64,000 nt of DNA from Notospermus geniculatus (GCA_002633025.1 NMRB01002008.1:11497-75496); one strand, 5' to 3'. Numbered from the stretch's first letter, positions 1-11,850 are shown. Numbers and translations: made by a program. Notes: generated by a model not told the origin, from the sequence alone.

Positions 1-1851
1 GCATGAAATGCACCAACTAGAGTAGTGAAAACAAGTCCACCCCCTTAATTTTTGTGATGAGGAAGTTGCATGATGACTAATGTGCTACTGCACTTTTGGG
101 GGTAAAATTGTGCACTTTTGACCGAAAAATTCCAGAATGCCTTCAGTTATTACTATGTTGTTAGTGAAACCAGGGGTAAAAGACATCTGACAAACATTTA
201 AGTTTAACCCTTTCAGTGCCTATCCACCGGCCACTGGGTGATAATGAATGGATACAATGTTGCCTGCCCACCGGCCACCAGTGGATGTCTCTTTCAATGA
301 AATCCAAAGTGCCGATCACCCAGTGGCTGGTGGACGTTTTTAACACTGAAAATGGCAAAATTGTCCAAGATGGCCTGAAACTCAGGCAGTGAACAGCAGA
401 GTTAAAGGGATGCCATCTGGAAAAAATTAACAACTATAGTTCTTACTGTCTCGCGTCAGGTCCCTGTGCACAAGATGTGTGAACCAAAATATTACTCCAG
501 GAGATAAAGGAAGAAATGTAATCACTCAGATTACGGTATACAAAAGACAGACAATAAGCCTGGGCCTACTGAAATTGACAAAACGTTGGTCTCAACCTGC
601 CAATTTCAGACTTAGTACTGGTTTCGCGGTGGCAGGTTACATATCTCCTTTCAGATGCACTAAGTTAAATACATTGCAGGGTCATAACCCTATTAAGGGT
701 TAGAGTAAGCCTAATTAGGGTTTAACCCTAGGTCTTACTGTCTCACGTCAGGTCCCTGTAAGTGTGATCTTGTGCGACTTCATATGGGTTTTTCTGTGAT
801 GGGTCACATATTTCAATCAGTCCCGATATGGAAATATGTTCATGACGATAACAGTCTGGAGGTCTACCTGGCGTTATGGAACCAACATGATCCTGATTAT
901 GCAATGACCTTGAAGGTCAGAGGTCACGGTCAATATAAAACAGCTCAGTTACCAGAATTGGTTTAATTTATATCTTCAACAATTAGCTAGCAGCTACATC
1001 CCTGTTACACATATACACCAGCATTCACAGTACACATTGGAAACCATGACATCATTCCCGATGTCCCTCTCACTCTTGTGTTGATTACAGCATTCAATGT
1101 ATCTCCAATGATGTATTCAAACATTTCTCCACATAAAACAGAATGAGAATGATCTGGAAATAAACAAGCTCTACTGCAAATATGACCTGATTTTTTCCAT
1201 CCTTGTTGGTTTTGTGCCAGATTAATACTGGAACAAAAATCCTGGAGCTCATTTCCAAGCTTCCTGCCATTCCTCGTCTACATTCTTCACATGAAATTTC
1301 AGTCCAGACTATTGATCAGGAACGAAGAAAGCGAAGGTATGTGTTATGCAAGCCTTGTGTGTTATGTAATATGATATCATGAGTGAGATTGATACCATTC
1401 TTTAGCAAACGTACCCTCCCCTCTCACTTGTGTGGGCTGTTCAAGATCTTAATACAGTGAATGCATTGCTTGCTGCCATCTGTCTTAATACCGGTGCCAT
1501 AGGCCTAAGCTGATGTGCCCATGGCATTCTAGTGCCTGAGACGAGTTACTCGAATCACAAAGATGTAATCACTACCATGATAAGTCTACCATAAAGATGT
1601 CAAGGAAACGACTGTCTGGTACCACAGTCGAAAACTACGCTCTGTCGGATGTTGATTGCGCAGGTATATACTGGTACTAGGTATAATATGAGATTGTGGC
1701 TGAAATTGATAAAGCACTTGTGACACTTAAATATTTATGAAGTCAATGAGGCGACCATGCAGGGACCTTATTCATGAAGACACTTTAACTAGCTGGAATA
1801 TACATGTACATGTATAACTCGTGTTAGTTTACAGTTCTGAATTGAAAATGT
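1..1851. other. Gene-poor start of window
   Basis: No convincing exon is visible on either strand. Around 205-345 a motif of the form CCACCGGCCACTGGGTGAT recurs in inverted orientation, so this part can fold back. A 27-base sequence at 441-467 is repeated with one mismatch at 733-759. Between them lies a short telomere-like patch of TTAGGGTTTAACCCTA type at about 680-735. The short reading frames here show no family resemblance and no splice-site support. Confidence 0.5.
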
Positions 1852-2125
1852 AAGATGTCTTCCTGACGGCCATATTGAATATCGGGTTGCAACCAAAATC
1901 GACAGGGAACCTCCTCCAATCCACCCCATTACACCATACAAGTATGAGATAAATCGGGCGACCCATTCTTGAGTTACGGTCCGGAATGCTAAAACCAAGA
2001 TGTCTTCCTGGTGGCCATATTGAATATTGCAACCAAAATCGATAGCGAACCCCCTGATCCACCCCATTACACCACGCAAATATGAGATAAATCGGGCAAC
2101 CGGTTCTTGAGTTATGGTCCGGAAT
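1852..2125. repeat. Tandem duplication of a ~135-bp unit
   Basis: Two similar units at 1852-1987 and 1997-2125 both begin AAGATGTCTTCCTG and end with GGTCCGGAAT. They share a CGGCCATATTGAATAT-type core and a TATGAGATAAATCGGGC block. The second copy lacks a few internal bases. The unit resembles the GGCCATATTGGATGTCC repeat found downstream at 6.4-6.8 kb, so it probably belongs to a dispersed family rather than to the adjacent gene. Confidence 0.7.
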
Positions 2126-2244
2126 ATGGTGTGATGGTGGACGACAGAAATCTGCTGAGAACATAATGCCCCATCTCAGCTTCGTTGTGGGGGCATAATT
2201 ACTAGTACATGTTTGTTTACATCTAGGTTCAGGACACATAAACC

Positions 2245-2354
2245 ATGGCAAAGAAAAAATCAAGCACCAGAAAAGAAACACGAGGAAAAAGGAAAGAAAA
2301 AGGAGGCAAACAGGACAAACAAGAACCTAGAGGACCAAACAATCAGTTTGCGAA
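2245..2354 (+). CDS. TLR-A exon 1 (basic N-terminal tail)
   Basis: The ATG sits in a strong initiation context (AAACCATGG) and opens 36 codons, extremely rich in Lys, Arg and Glu. The exon ends in GCGAA followed by the donor GTAAGT, leaving phase 2. The acceptor TTTCCCTTTCAG ends at 2685, and joining restores a Lys codon and leads directly in frame into the large TLR exon. The joined N-terminus reads: about 39 strongly basic residues, a hydrophobic segment of about 20 residues starting at NWWYFLG, then WFELDQLL. That is the pattern of a type II signal anchor rather than a cleaved signal peptide. Its layout loosely recalls the N-terminus of aspartyl beta-hydroxylase; this is a weak similarity seen by eye. 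The alternative is initiation at the ATG at 2720 within the large exon. Confidence 0.6.
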
Positions 2355-2685
2355 GTAAGTCACAACAGAACAGATTATTGTTCAAAATCATAGCTGTAGA
2401 AAAATGTAAGTACAGGTCAATTTTTCATGACGCAACATCAACAGTTAAATGACATAATTGTCGTCCCGGCAGTCGCACCATTCGCAGGGCTGCCCCGGTT
2501 GTAGGGATAAACTTCAGGTGGGTTGTTTAATCAATTTATGTGTATTTATTGTTTCTTAAAACGTTTCAAACAAACTATGCCTTGTTGCATATGTCACACT
2601 CCTGCAGTGACACAATAAACAAAACAATTTGGGGCAATAATTCAGTGAGGTCAAAATTATACCAAACTTAATATTTCCCTTTCAG

Positions 2686-5600
2686 GAGAAATTGGTGGTA
2701 TTTTTTGGGTGTGGCCATCATGACTCTGGCACTGGCAGCGGTACTAGTGAATGCATGGTTTGAACTGGACCAACTGCTTGATGTCAACAACCAGGAGCAA
2801 GTTTCAGAGGCAGAGAAGAAACAGGAAATGAACTATCACCCCAATACCAATGACATGTGGCAGCAGTGTGCAGATCAAATGAGACGTTCGAAATCTCTAA
2901 CAGTTCTACATTCAAGGTCAAATCCTTCAAAAATAACTTATTACACAACATATGTATTTGAAGAACTCAACAGCACACATATCAGTGGTCACACAGGTTT
3001 TTCACCAATGTATGTTCATTTTTGGATTCAGACAGGAATGCGGTTACCGCTATTAACTATTAAACAATTCAGTGCAACAAAACAATTGGCATTTGGAAGA
3101 ATGCAGAGTTTGATTTGTCAGAATCAGGACGACGACATGTTATATCTTTCGCAAAGTAATTATCATCTTATTTGTAAGGACCCAATGAAACTGTTAGACG
3201 ATATCCACACACATGAATCATGTGGATTACAAGCAGACCATCATGTCTACATGAGCAATGTAGAGAGGAAAAAACTAGTTGAAAACATGCCTGAAATTCC
3301 CAATAACCCTGCATGTCCACACAACTGCTTATGTAGAATGGCCCATTGCTTTTCACTGATTATTTACTGTGATAAGTCTGCTGCAGACACCTCCTCAGGT
3401 ATTGACAGATTTATTGAAATCATGACGAAAAATGAAATTTATATTCAAACCTTTGACCTTAGGCAAGCCAAACTGATTGATTTTCCAATGAAAATCTGCA
3501 CTTTTCATGCACTGAAACATTTGTACTTTTCTAAAAATCAGCTAATGGTCTTCCCATATTGTATACAAAAGTTGCATACCCTAGTGAAAATTGACCTGTC
3601 TTTCAACTATCTTAGAACATTCTATCTTACAAGTTCCCTTGAAAATTTAAAATGCTTACAGATAAACAACAATATGATAACAAAGATTTACGTTGATGAG
3701 GATCAACCAATAGCACAAAACTTGGAAATGTTGAATATATCTTCAAATCAGTTAGAAAACCTAAACTTTTCTTTCCCAAAGAAGCTACTTCATCTCGATG
3801 TTTCAAGGAACCATCTGATCACAGTACAGAGCGATGTGTTCAAATCTCTATGGAAACTAGTCAGCCTGAACATGGCAAAAAATAACCTGAGCAAATTGGG
3901 AAGAAGCATTTTTGTTAATAATAAAAAACTTGAGCTTTTAGATTTATCATACAACCAACTGCGAGAACTGAGTTTCAAAATTCCTGAACAGTTACAAAAT
4001 TTATATCTACAAAACAACAAAATTGAAGAGATAACACATGGCGTGTTTGATCATGCAACTGGATTGAAAAAACTGATTCTAAGTAACAACTGCATCAAGC
4101 AGATTGATAGTGAAATCACTATTACAAACCTTGAAGAGCTGAGATTAGACAATAATCAAATAGCAAGTTTAGATGACATACCAAATTCCTTTCCAAATCT
4201 GGAAATACTAGATCTGTCCAAAAACAGAATCAGGGAGGTAGATTTTTTTGCCAGAATACTGATCAATTCAAAGTTGCAACAACTACACCTACAGGAAAAT
4301 AAAATAGCAGATATTTCTTTTCATGAGATAGTTAGTCCCTTACATGGATTACAAAAACTGAATATTTCTTTCAATGAATTACAATTAATTCCTCTTGAGG
4401 TCATGATGATAAACACGTTGGTGTACATAGATGCTTCAAACAATAATATCACCGCTGGGGTGTGGAAGTCCAAACCAAGGAACATAAAAAAAACTTTCAA
4501 AAATGCCTTGAAATTAGCTACACCTGAATGTGTAAAATGCATAAAAATGAAGCAAAAAATTCTGTCCCAACGAAATTCATATATTCATGAATATCAATTA
4601 CGGTTTAGATTCCAGATAAGGCAATTCAATGCAACTGAGACCAGAGTGTCATTGCAGATAGCACAATACCGAGAAGAGCTAATGTTGCGTGTCCTTACCA
4701 ATCAAACAGATATGGAACCTGTAAACACATCTGTTCAGGAGATAGTGAACCTTCAGTATAATAACATAACAAATATCTTAGACATTTTGAATGGTATTGA
4801 CACTTCTCTACCAGAAAATCTGAACCTGCTCAATTTTATCCGATTTTCAAACAACCCTATTTTCTGTGATTGCCGCCTTTATCCGTACTTAAAATTTCTA
4901 TCCGATATACATCAGCAGATGAACAATACTGGTCTTATCATCGCACCATTAACTCTCCCAGAGTGTCAGTACCCAAAGCATTTGAGGGGTCTCAACCTAA
5001 GTGACACCTTCATACTCAAAAGTGTTATCAGAGAGCTTCAATGTGAATATAAAGTTGAAATCAGCAACAGAAATGAAGGAAGTTGCGAGTATCGCTTCCT
5101 TCCCTACAATGACACCTTGATCATAGACTGTTCCAACCAGAACTTGAAAACAATCCCATCAATTTTGAATGATACTTTCTATCACCCATACCATGAAGGT
5201 CTATATATTAAACCAGAAAATAAGATGTTACTCCTCTCAGGAAATAATCTAACTGACCTGAATGCTTCTGGCATAAATTTTCTAGACTCTTTTACCACCA
5301 TTGACCTTAGCCACGCCAATATTTCTTCCATTGATGATTACTCTTTATTGTTACTTTTGCGAAAGGTGTCGTATGTGTTTCTAAATGACAACAATTTGAC
5401 TGAGTTACCTGTGCTAACAAGACTGACCGCTGAGATGACAGAGGATCAGTTTCACAATTTCCTGGTCCAGGCTACCAGTAATCTGAAAGAATTACATTTA
5501 TACAACAACCACTGGAATTGTAGTTGCAAACAAAAGTGGATGAAATCATGGTTGTTACATCTCATGACAAATAAAGTCCTCGTTAAACCACATTTAGTAC

Positions 5601-6259
5601 GCTGCGATTTTCCAGACTGGAACAATGGCACATTGGTGCATGATCTTCCGCTGGACAACTTCTGTGAAAACCCACAAAAATCTCAATGCATTTTAATTGT
5701 AATTGCAGTCGCTTCCATAGTACTTATCTTCATTGCAAAATGCATGGTTCATAAATTTCTGTATTGTATTTGCCTCTATCTTTATCATCAGTTCAATCTC
5801 CATCCATTTGATAAGGATGAATGTATCGGGGAGGAAATGAAATTTGATGCATTTATTACATATAGTGAAGAAAACTCTGACTGGGTTGAAAATAGGCTGC
5901 AAGTTCGGCTCATTCCATTTAGATTGATGAACCACAAAACACACTTTATTCCTGGCCGTCATATTGACCAGAATATACTTGAAGCAATAAAAACAAGTAA
6001 GCGGACAATTGTTGTGCTGACAAAGGAATATATCAAGAGTCCTTACTGTATGGAAGAATTTAAGCAATCCTACAATTATTGGATTGAGTATATGCATAAA
6101 CACAGGCTTATTGTTCTCAAACACAGAGACGTAAATCCAAAAGAACTGGAAGGAGTTTTGGAATTATTCCTAAGAAAATATGATGTTATCAATATGGACA
6201 GAAATATGTGGACCAAACTCAAATATGCCATGCCCCAGACAGCAATTATTCAACGGTAG
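2686..6259 (+). CDS. Toll-like receptor A, main exon
   Basis: A pattern-recognition receptor with an extracellular leucine-rich-repeat domain, one transmembrane helix and a cytoplasmic TIR domain that would recruit MyD88-type adaptors. With exon 1 the protein is about 1227 residues. In order: the N-terminal anchor, an unrecognised cysteine-bearing domain beginning at WQQCA, an LRRNT-type cluster (CPHNCLC), about 15 LRRs, a first LRRCT (FCDCRLYPYL), a second LRRNT-like pair and short LRR block, a second LRRCT (NCSCKQKW), a hydrophobic helix (ILIVIAVASIVLIFIA) and the TIR domain from nt 5840. TIR box 1 is KFDAFITYSEE. Box 2 keeps the Pro-Gly (FIPGR) but lacks the usual preceding Arg-Asp. Box 3 has a Trp in NMWTKL. 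Two cysteine-cluster capping sets mark it as a Toll/mccTLR-type receptor. If translation began inside this exon, the ATG at 2720 would give a weak signal peptide. The exon is unbroken by stops. Confidence 0.93.
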
Positions 6260-7190
6260 GATCCATGCCTTCGCTAATCAAGTAGTCAGAACTTTTGTGT
6301 GTTAAAAAGAGTTGGAGAATAGAATGAAATGGTCCATGGACCATGTGCTCACCCGTTTGGACATAGTGTAATGACAGAGACAGGTACATGTCAGTTATGA
6401 GCAATCTGGGTCAAGACATTCCCAAGTTGCAGGACTTAATGATTTTACGTTTATGCCACCTGGTGGCCATATTGGATGTCCGATCGGGCCAAAACTTCAC
6501 ATGCACATACATTTGAGCGCTCTGGGACAAGTCGTTCCTGAGTTATACCACATTTGATGATTTTCGGGTTATGCCACCTGGCGGCCATATTGGACATTTA
6601 ATCAGACCGAAATTCGACGTGCTTGTAAAGGTCATCTAGAGGGAGGTAAATATCAAGTTTGAGCACTTTGGGTCAAGCCGTTCAAGTTTTAGCACTTGGA
6701 TGATTTTCAGGTAACGCCACCTGGTGGCCATATTGGATGTCCGATCGGGGCGAAACTCAGTATTTTTGAAGGTACCCCTCTAATACACGTTTATGCAAGA
6801 TATGAAGTTGCTCGGTGCAAGTTAATGACGAACTGCGGCAGGTTCGTTACTTATTTGTAGAAGTTTGATCTCTGTGACCTTGAAAAGTAGGTCAAATTAA
6901 AAACTGGGGTACTATGTTATGTATCCTCATTAAATATACACATGATCAAAACTAGATGAAGATCCGTCACCTAATATACACATGATCAAAACTAGATGAA
7001 GATCCGTCACCTAGTTAGGGAGAAATAGCACTTTAGGTGATTTTGGTTTTGGCCCCCTAGTGGCAATGTCAAGAATCAGATTTCACCAAAATGCTGTCTG
7101 TGAGTTGCTATAACATAGAGGTACATGTGTACAAAGTTTCAACACAACAACTCACTCCATTATCAAAATATAGCCTGTTGAAGTTTTTCA
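6260..7190. repeat. Dispersed 'GGCCATATTGGATGTCC' repeats
   Basis: Three loosely spaced copies of a CCACCTGGTGGCCATATTGG core (about 6457, 6572 and 6717) are each followed by CCGATCGGGSC and an 'AAACTTC' block, with a period of about 115-145 bases. At 6933-7012 a 40-base unit starting AATATACACATGATC is duplicated head to tail. No exon is visible. The copies have diverged from each other, so this is an old repeat array. Confidence 0.6.
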
Positions 7191-7264
7191 TGAAACGCCC
7201 CCTGGAGGCCAAACTAGGAATCCAACCATGCTCAAAATCGAACTCGACCTAGATCTTAGGCCCA

Positions 7265-7440
7265 TATACATACCCACCAAAGACCAAAAACATTCGTCGA
7301 AAAATAAAGGCGCTAGAGCGCTAACAAACCAAAAGTTTATGGACGTACCGCCATACGGACTAACGCACGACAGACCACCACTCAATGACCCCAACCACAG
7401 CTTAAGCCCTGCTGGGCCTTGCGGCCAAGCGGGCTAAAAA
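7265..7440. repeat. SINE-like repeat, copy 1
   Basis: About 176 bases matching the copy at 9391-9567. It has the same order of blocks: an ACCCACCAAAGRCC start, an AAAATAAAGGCGCTAGAGCG segment, CGACAGACCACCACTCAATG, and an end in GCGGCCAAGCGGGCTAAAAA. No clear target-site duplication remains around this copy, which points to an older insertion. It encodes nothing convincing. Confidence 0.7.
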
Positions 7441-8774
7441 GGGCAACTCCCAACTTGATTCTAGACATATTATTTAGATGTCGACGTTTCACCTGGACAC
7501 CCGGCTTCCTCAGGACAGAGTATACTTGCAGCAAGATGATAGTCCAAGATCATTTTTTTTCAACACCAACAAGTTTGAGTGGCTCCGTATGTGGTGTATG
7601 CACATTATTTTATTAAACTGCACTGTCAAAGAACTTGATGTAAATCTAAAATAAAGCCACACTTTTAATAATATTTCACTTGGTTTCAATTCAATGCAGC
7701 ATCAAAGTATCCAACTCCAGTGCCTATTTGGACACATGCCTGGCATGATAAAAATTTGGAGATGATTCAGTCATTAGTTCAGGAGTTATTGCACTTTTTG
7801 TGTTTTTGGTTTTGGCCACCTTGAGGGCAAGCCAAGAATTGAATCGGACCGAAACTTGGTGTCATACAGATAGAAATATGGGGACAGTTAATCAAATAAG
7901 CATGGTCTTAAATATTTTCAGTTGTTACCGGTACATAATAAGAAATTGCAAAATGGGGCCAAATAGCCCAAAAAGTGATTTCCACTTGCCAAACACAATT
8001 AAGAACATCCTTGGCTGATTCAGAGGCACCATGTTTCTATCTGTTGGTAATACATTTATAGGGTCTAAATCCAACCGTTCAGAAGTTAGCTGTAGCCTGC
8101 CCCTGTACAAAACCGAGTCCACCAGCCCAATGGTGAAGTCAGTACCAAAACTTCAAAACACCATAACAGGAGTTCGCAAGAGAGATGGTCAAGCAGTCCT
8201 CCCGATTCTTATGTAGAACAGATATACCTACCAAAAAATGTTAACAGCAATTGTATATCTTTTTGTGCAACCTTTATTCACTATTTCCTGGCTTGGCTCC
8301 CCTACTATTCGATTGTGCCTTAACCATAACTGGTTACAGTCTGCCATGTTCTAACAGATCTTGCTGTAACTTTCGTGTTCTATTGTAACCTAGCTAACCA
8401 TCAATAATCGGCTGATGTTAACCGTAACCGGTTAAGTCACAATCGAATGCACACTTGGTGGGATGGGGTTAATATATCACTTATGAATCGAGGTAGATAC
8501 ATGTTGTGTTATATCAGACCCATTGGTGGGAAGGGGTTAATATATCACTTATGAATCGAGATAGATATCGTATTAGGCCTACTGGGTGAGGAGGGGTTAA
8601 TATCAGATAGGCCTGCAATTCTTGGTGAATCGAGATAGATATAGTGTGGTAGGCTATGTCATGAATTTAGCTCCCGTTAGATTTTAATGTACATATTGAT
8701 ATAGCGGTTGATTCTGAATCCATTTATTGTAAGGAATTCAAAAATGGACGGTTACAAATTTTCAGACTTCATAT
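7441..8774. repeat. Dispersed and short tandem repeats
   Basis: No gene seen. At about 7800-8130 there are pieces of the dispersed family that reads TTGGCCACCTTGAGGGCAAG, 'AATCGGACCGAAACTTGG' and GGCACCATGTTTCTATCTG; similar blocks recur near 12.2, 27.8 and 56.2 kb. At about 8456-8650 three units of about 60-65 bases carry GGGGTTAATATATCACTTAT-like and GAATCGAGRTAGATA motifs. Confidence 0.5.
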
Positions 8775-8775
8775 A

Positions 8776-10229
8776 GGGATCGTCTCCAAAATAGAAACGT
8801 TTGGAATTCGTTTAAACGAATTTCAAAAGGCTTTTTTAAAAAGAAATTCAAACGAAAAAGTTCGTTTGAGAACTGACTGAAAAACGTTTGGCATAGCACA
8901 CATTTTCGTTGCAATTTCGTTTGATATTTTTGTCATGAGAAACGTTTGTCCAGCGAGACAACGTTTGGATGATATGAAAGGAAGTTGAAACGTTTTCTTC
9001 CCCTCGCTCCAAACGTTTGGGTGTAAATCGTTGACACGAACTTCAAACGGTTTGTTCAAAACGTTTGCCGAATCTGGCGACCGAGGAGGATGGGTCGACG
9101 GAACACAGAGGCCTACATCAATTTTATGATCGAAACATCCAACTTTGGCTGGGTGCTTGAATGCACAAAGTACATGTACGACATGATTACATAGATGATG
9201 GTATTCAAAACAGATCATGATGAATTCATTCCAATCGATCGACCTCAGAAGTCAAGTGCTTATGACCTCAGAAGTTGAAAATGAAAATAAATTTATTTCA
9301 TGATCGAGATGAAGCACCATACACCAATGTGTACAATGGTGTACCGGTACATGATCAGTAGGCCAAGACATAGCCTAAAAACCGATGAAANCATATATAC
9401 ACCCACCAAAGGCCAAAAAGATTCGTCAAAAAATAAAGGCGCTAGAGCGCTAACAAACCAAAGTTTACGGACGTACGTACGTACGTACGTCTTGACGCAC
9501 GACAGACCACCACTCAATGACCCCAACCACAGCATAAGCCCTGCTGGGCCTTGCGGCCAAGCGGGCTAAAAACCGATGAAATAATAGTTAGGCCTATTAG
9601 ATATTAAAATGAAAATGCCACTACAGATAATGATCAATTCATTCCAGACAATCAACCTCAGAAGTCAGTGGTTACAACCTCAGAAGTCAAAAATGGAAAT
9701 AAATTATTCATCATCATGTATAAAGGAAGCATCTTTACACATAGGCCTGGGCCTAAAATTGATAGGCCTACCCGGTACGCCTAGAATACAACGGACATAG
9801 GCCTAACGGAGGATGAGCTGAAGGACTGAAAACCAATGCCGACCTGAAATGTCAACGGCAGTATAGGAGCCTTTGATACGGAAAGAATGACATGCACATC
9901 ATGACATGTAGGCCTATTGCTCCCGCAATGCACTATGACGCCAAAAAAGCAAAAACGTTTTCATTTTGTTTGGATTTCGTTTGACACAATTTGAAAATGT
10001 TTTTGCATTCTATTTGGCGCATGAAACGTTTGCTTTTCGTTGGGCAGATAAACGTTGCTCTTCGTTGCGGGTATTTTTCGTTTGGGGAGAATTCGTTTCA
10101 AATCCGTTTTGAAATTCGTTGGAAAATCACTTCAGTTTCGTTGGACTACAAAAATTTCAAACGATTTTGAAACGATATTGACATTCGTTTCAAACGCGTT
10201 TGAAACGAAAACAATTTGGAGACGATCCC
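8776..10229. mobile_element. Foldback transposon rich in AACGTTT motifs
   Basis: The ends are inverted copies of GGGATCGTCTCCAAA (left 8776-8790, right ending 10229). Both subterminal regions, about 250-300 bases each, are packed with irregular AAACGTTTG/CGTTTGAAACG motifs in opposite orientation, typical of a non-autonomous foldback element. No transposase is present in the 1454 bases. The SINE-like copy at 9391-9567 is inserted inside it, so it was already resident when that element jumped. I cannot assign a superfamily because no target duplication is clear. Confidence 0.65.
9391..9567. mobile_element. SINE-like repeat, copy 2, with target-site duplication
   Basis: A 177-base element flanked by an exact 14-base direct repeat, AAAAACCGATGAAA, at 9377-9390 and 9568-9581. 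It matches copy 1 at 7265-7440. An A-rich end plus a target duplication of this length is the hallmark of LINE-mediated retroposition. A (GTAC) dinucleotide-like expansion (ACGTACGTACGTACGT) lies in its middle. The N at 9391 falls exactly at the junction. Confidence 0.75.
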
Positions 10230-10235
10230 TTAAGG

Positions 10236-10990
10236 GGGCCAAATCCAAGATGGTTGCCAATATGGCCCCCAATACCTGTAGGGCTCCATAACTCTGCAAC
10301 CAATTCAGCCAGGAGGTTGATGTTGGTGTCTGGACATAGGTTTTGAGGGTCAAGCTATCCATTGCAGCCACTGGTTTCAATGTAAGATAGGCCCATTGCA
10401 CTGAAATCCAAGATGGCCACCGACCTAAATTGCCTCACAACTTGGCAACTAATTCACCATGATGGCTGATATTGGTGTCAAAACGTAGGCTTTTGGGGTC
10501 AAGCTATCCATTCATAGAGCTACCGGTACTCCTGAAATGAGCCTATTACAGAGAAATCCAAGATGTCGGACAGTCACATGGTACCTGATTCTAATTGGTG
10601 TTGCTGTAGATCTGTGACTCCCCTTAATTCTGTAGGGTTTGAAAGTCCATTGCAGAGCTTGGGGTAGATTTTGCTTTGTTGGGATATGAGAGTCATGGAA
10701 ATGGACGGTAACAAATTTTCCATTGCCTTTAAGGGGTCATGACCCCCTTATTGCTGATCTTTTTTACCATACCTCTACAGATAGTAGCAAGTGATGCGAT
10801 ACTGATATAAATGACATACCGGTACCGGCAAAAATAGTTGATACCGGTAATTAGTTAGTCAACTTACAGCATTGACAACAGGCACCATGGCAACCATCAG
10901 ACCACTCATTTTCAAAAGGAGCTCTGCTTGAAATGGACAGAATTTCAAGATGTCCACTGTGGCAGCCATAGGGGGCCTACTGAAAATGTC
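10236..10990. repeat. Degenerate tandem 'CCAAGATGG' repeats
   Basis: Three diverged units of about 150-160 bases share AAATCCAAGATGG, a run like GATNTTGGTGTC, and GGGTCAAGCTATCCATT (ends near 10365 and 10516). No exon is visible and no terminal repeats were found. The family appears again near 12.0 kb with the palindrome CAAGATGGCGGCCATGG. Confidence 0.55.
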
Positions 10991-11127
10991 AGAGTGCCCC
11001 TTTTGACTTCTCTGACAAATTCACAATTTTTAAAATCTAACATTTTACATATCTCATTCTCTGATGTTATGGATTGAAATTCCAGCAACAAAGTAGGCCT
11101 ACAGTTGGTTGTTATGACCATGACTAA

Positions 11128-11242
11128 GGTCCGTATTCTAGAACTTTTTAGTCCAAGGTTTACCTTTAGCTATTGTTTGCAGGGTAGAATACAAAAGATT
11201 AAAGTGGACCTTACAGTTAAGGAGGCTTCTAGAATACGGGCC
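11128..11242. repeat. Short foldback element
   Basis: The left end GGTCCGTATTCTAGAAC pairs with the right end TTCTAGAATACGGGCC across 115 bases. It belongs to the loose class of short elements in this window that begin with GGSCCRTATTC; others are at 23247, 29946 and 32420. Confidence 0.6.
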
Positions 11243-11590
11243 TATGACTTATCACCCACGTAATGAATTTTTGTGAGGAATGAAATCCACACAACTTCAT
11301 TTCCCAATCTCCTAACCTACCATGGGAAATCCCCAACAAGTCTGGTTTCAGTGAATCAGGCGAAAATAACCTGAATAGACATGATATTGTGGTGTTGTGA
11401 GGAACAGAAAACAGCAAGGGCTATATTCACAGAAACTCTCAAATGCGAGCACGCTATTGTTAAGGCAGTCATTGCAGCCAAACAATTACATTTGCGAAGG
11501 ATTCATGAATACAGCCTTGTGATTTATCTTTGCCACGCCAGTCTTTTTCAGTCAAGTGCAGCAGCAAGAGGTAAGATTAGAAAACATTAA

Positions 11591-11850
11591 ATAGCCGTAC
11601 TTACACTACAAAGAGAAGTCTAGGTTTTTTCAGGTCCGCACTCATTTGAAGCCCGGGTTTCTCCACCAGAGCACTTAGTGACTACAAATACGAAACCCAG
11701 CAATCACAGGTGAATTGGAGGTCACATGGGTCCATGGTCTCTCAATTAATGTAAGAACACACTTTGTAGACCCGGGCTTCATTAAGCCCACCTATTTTGT
11801 AGTGTAAGCGGGAGAAGTCCGGACTTCGTTTGTAGTGTAAGTACGGCTAT
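11591..11850. mobile_element. MITE with ATAGCCGTACTTACACTACA ends
   Basis: A 260-base element whose left end ATAGCCGTACTTACACTACA is matched at the right end by TGTAGTGTAAGTACGGCTAT. The interior is also partly self-complementary around CCCGGGTTTC and GACCCGGGCTTC. No coding capacity and no clear target duplication. Confidence 0.75.

Noticed and set aside
1829-2281. Minus-strand 150-codon frame upstream of TLR-A
   Set aside because: It is produced by the tandem duplication at 1852-2125 and overlaps the well-supported TLR-A exon 1 on the other strand.
2705-2719. TTG as start codon of TLR-A
   Set aside because: Nuclear animal genes rarely start at TTG, and the frame is open upstream to a good splice acceptor, so this codon is internal; the ATG at 2720 or the upstream exon is the start.
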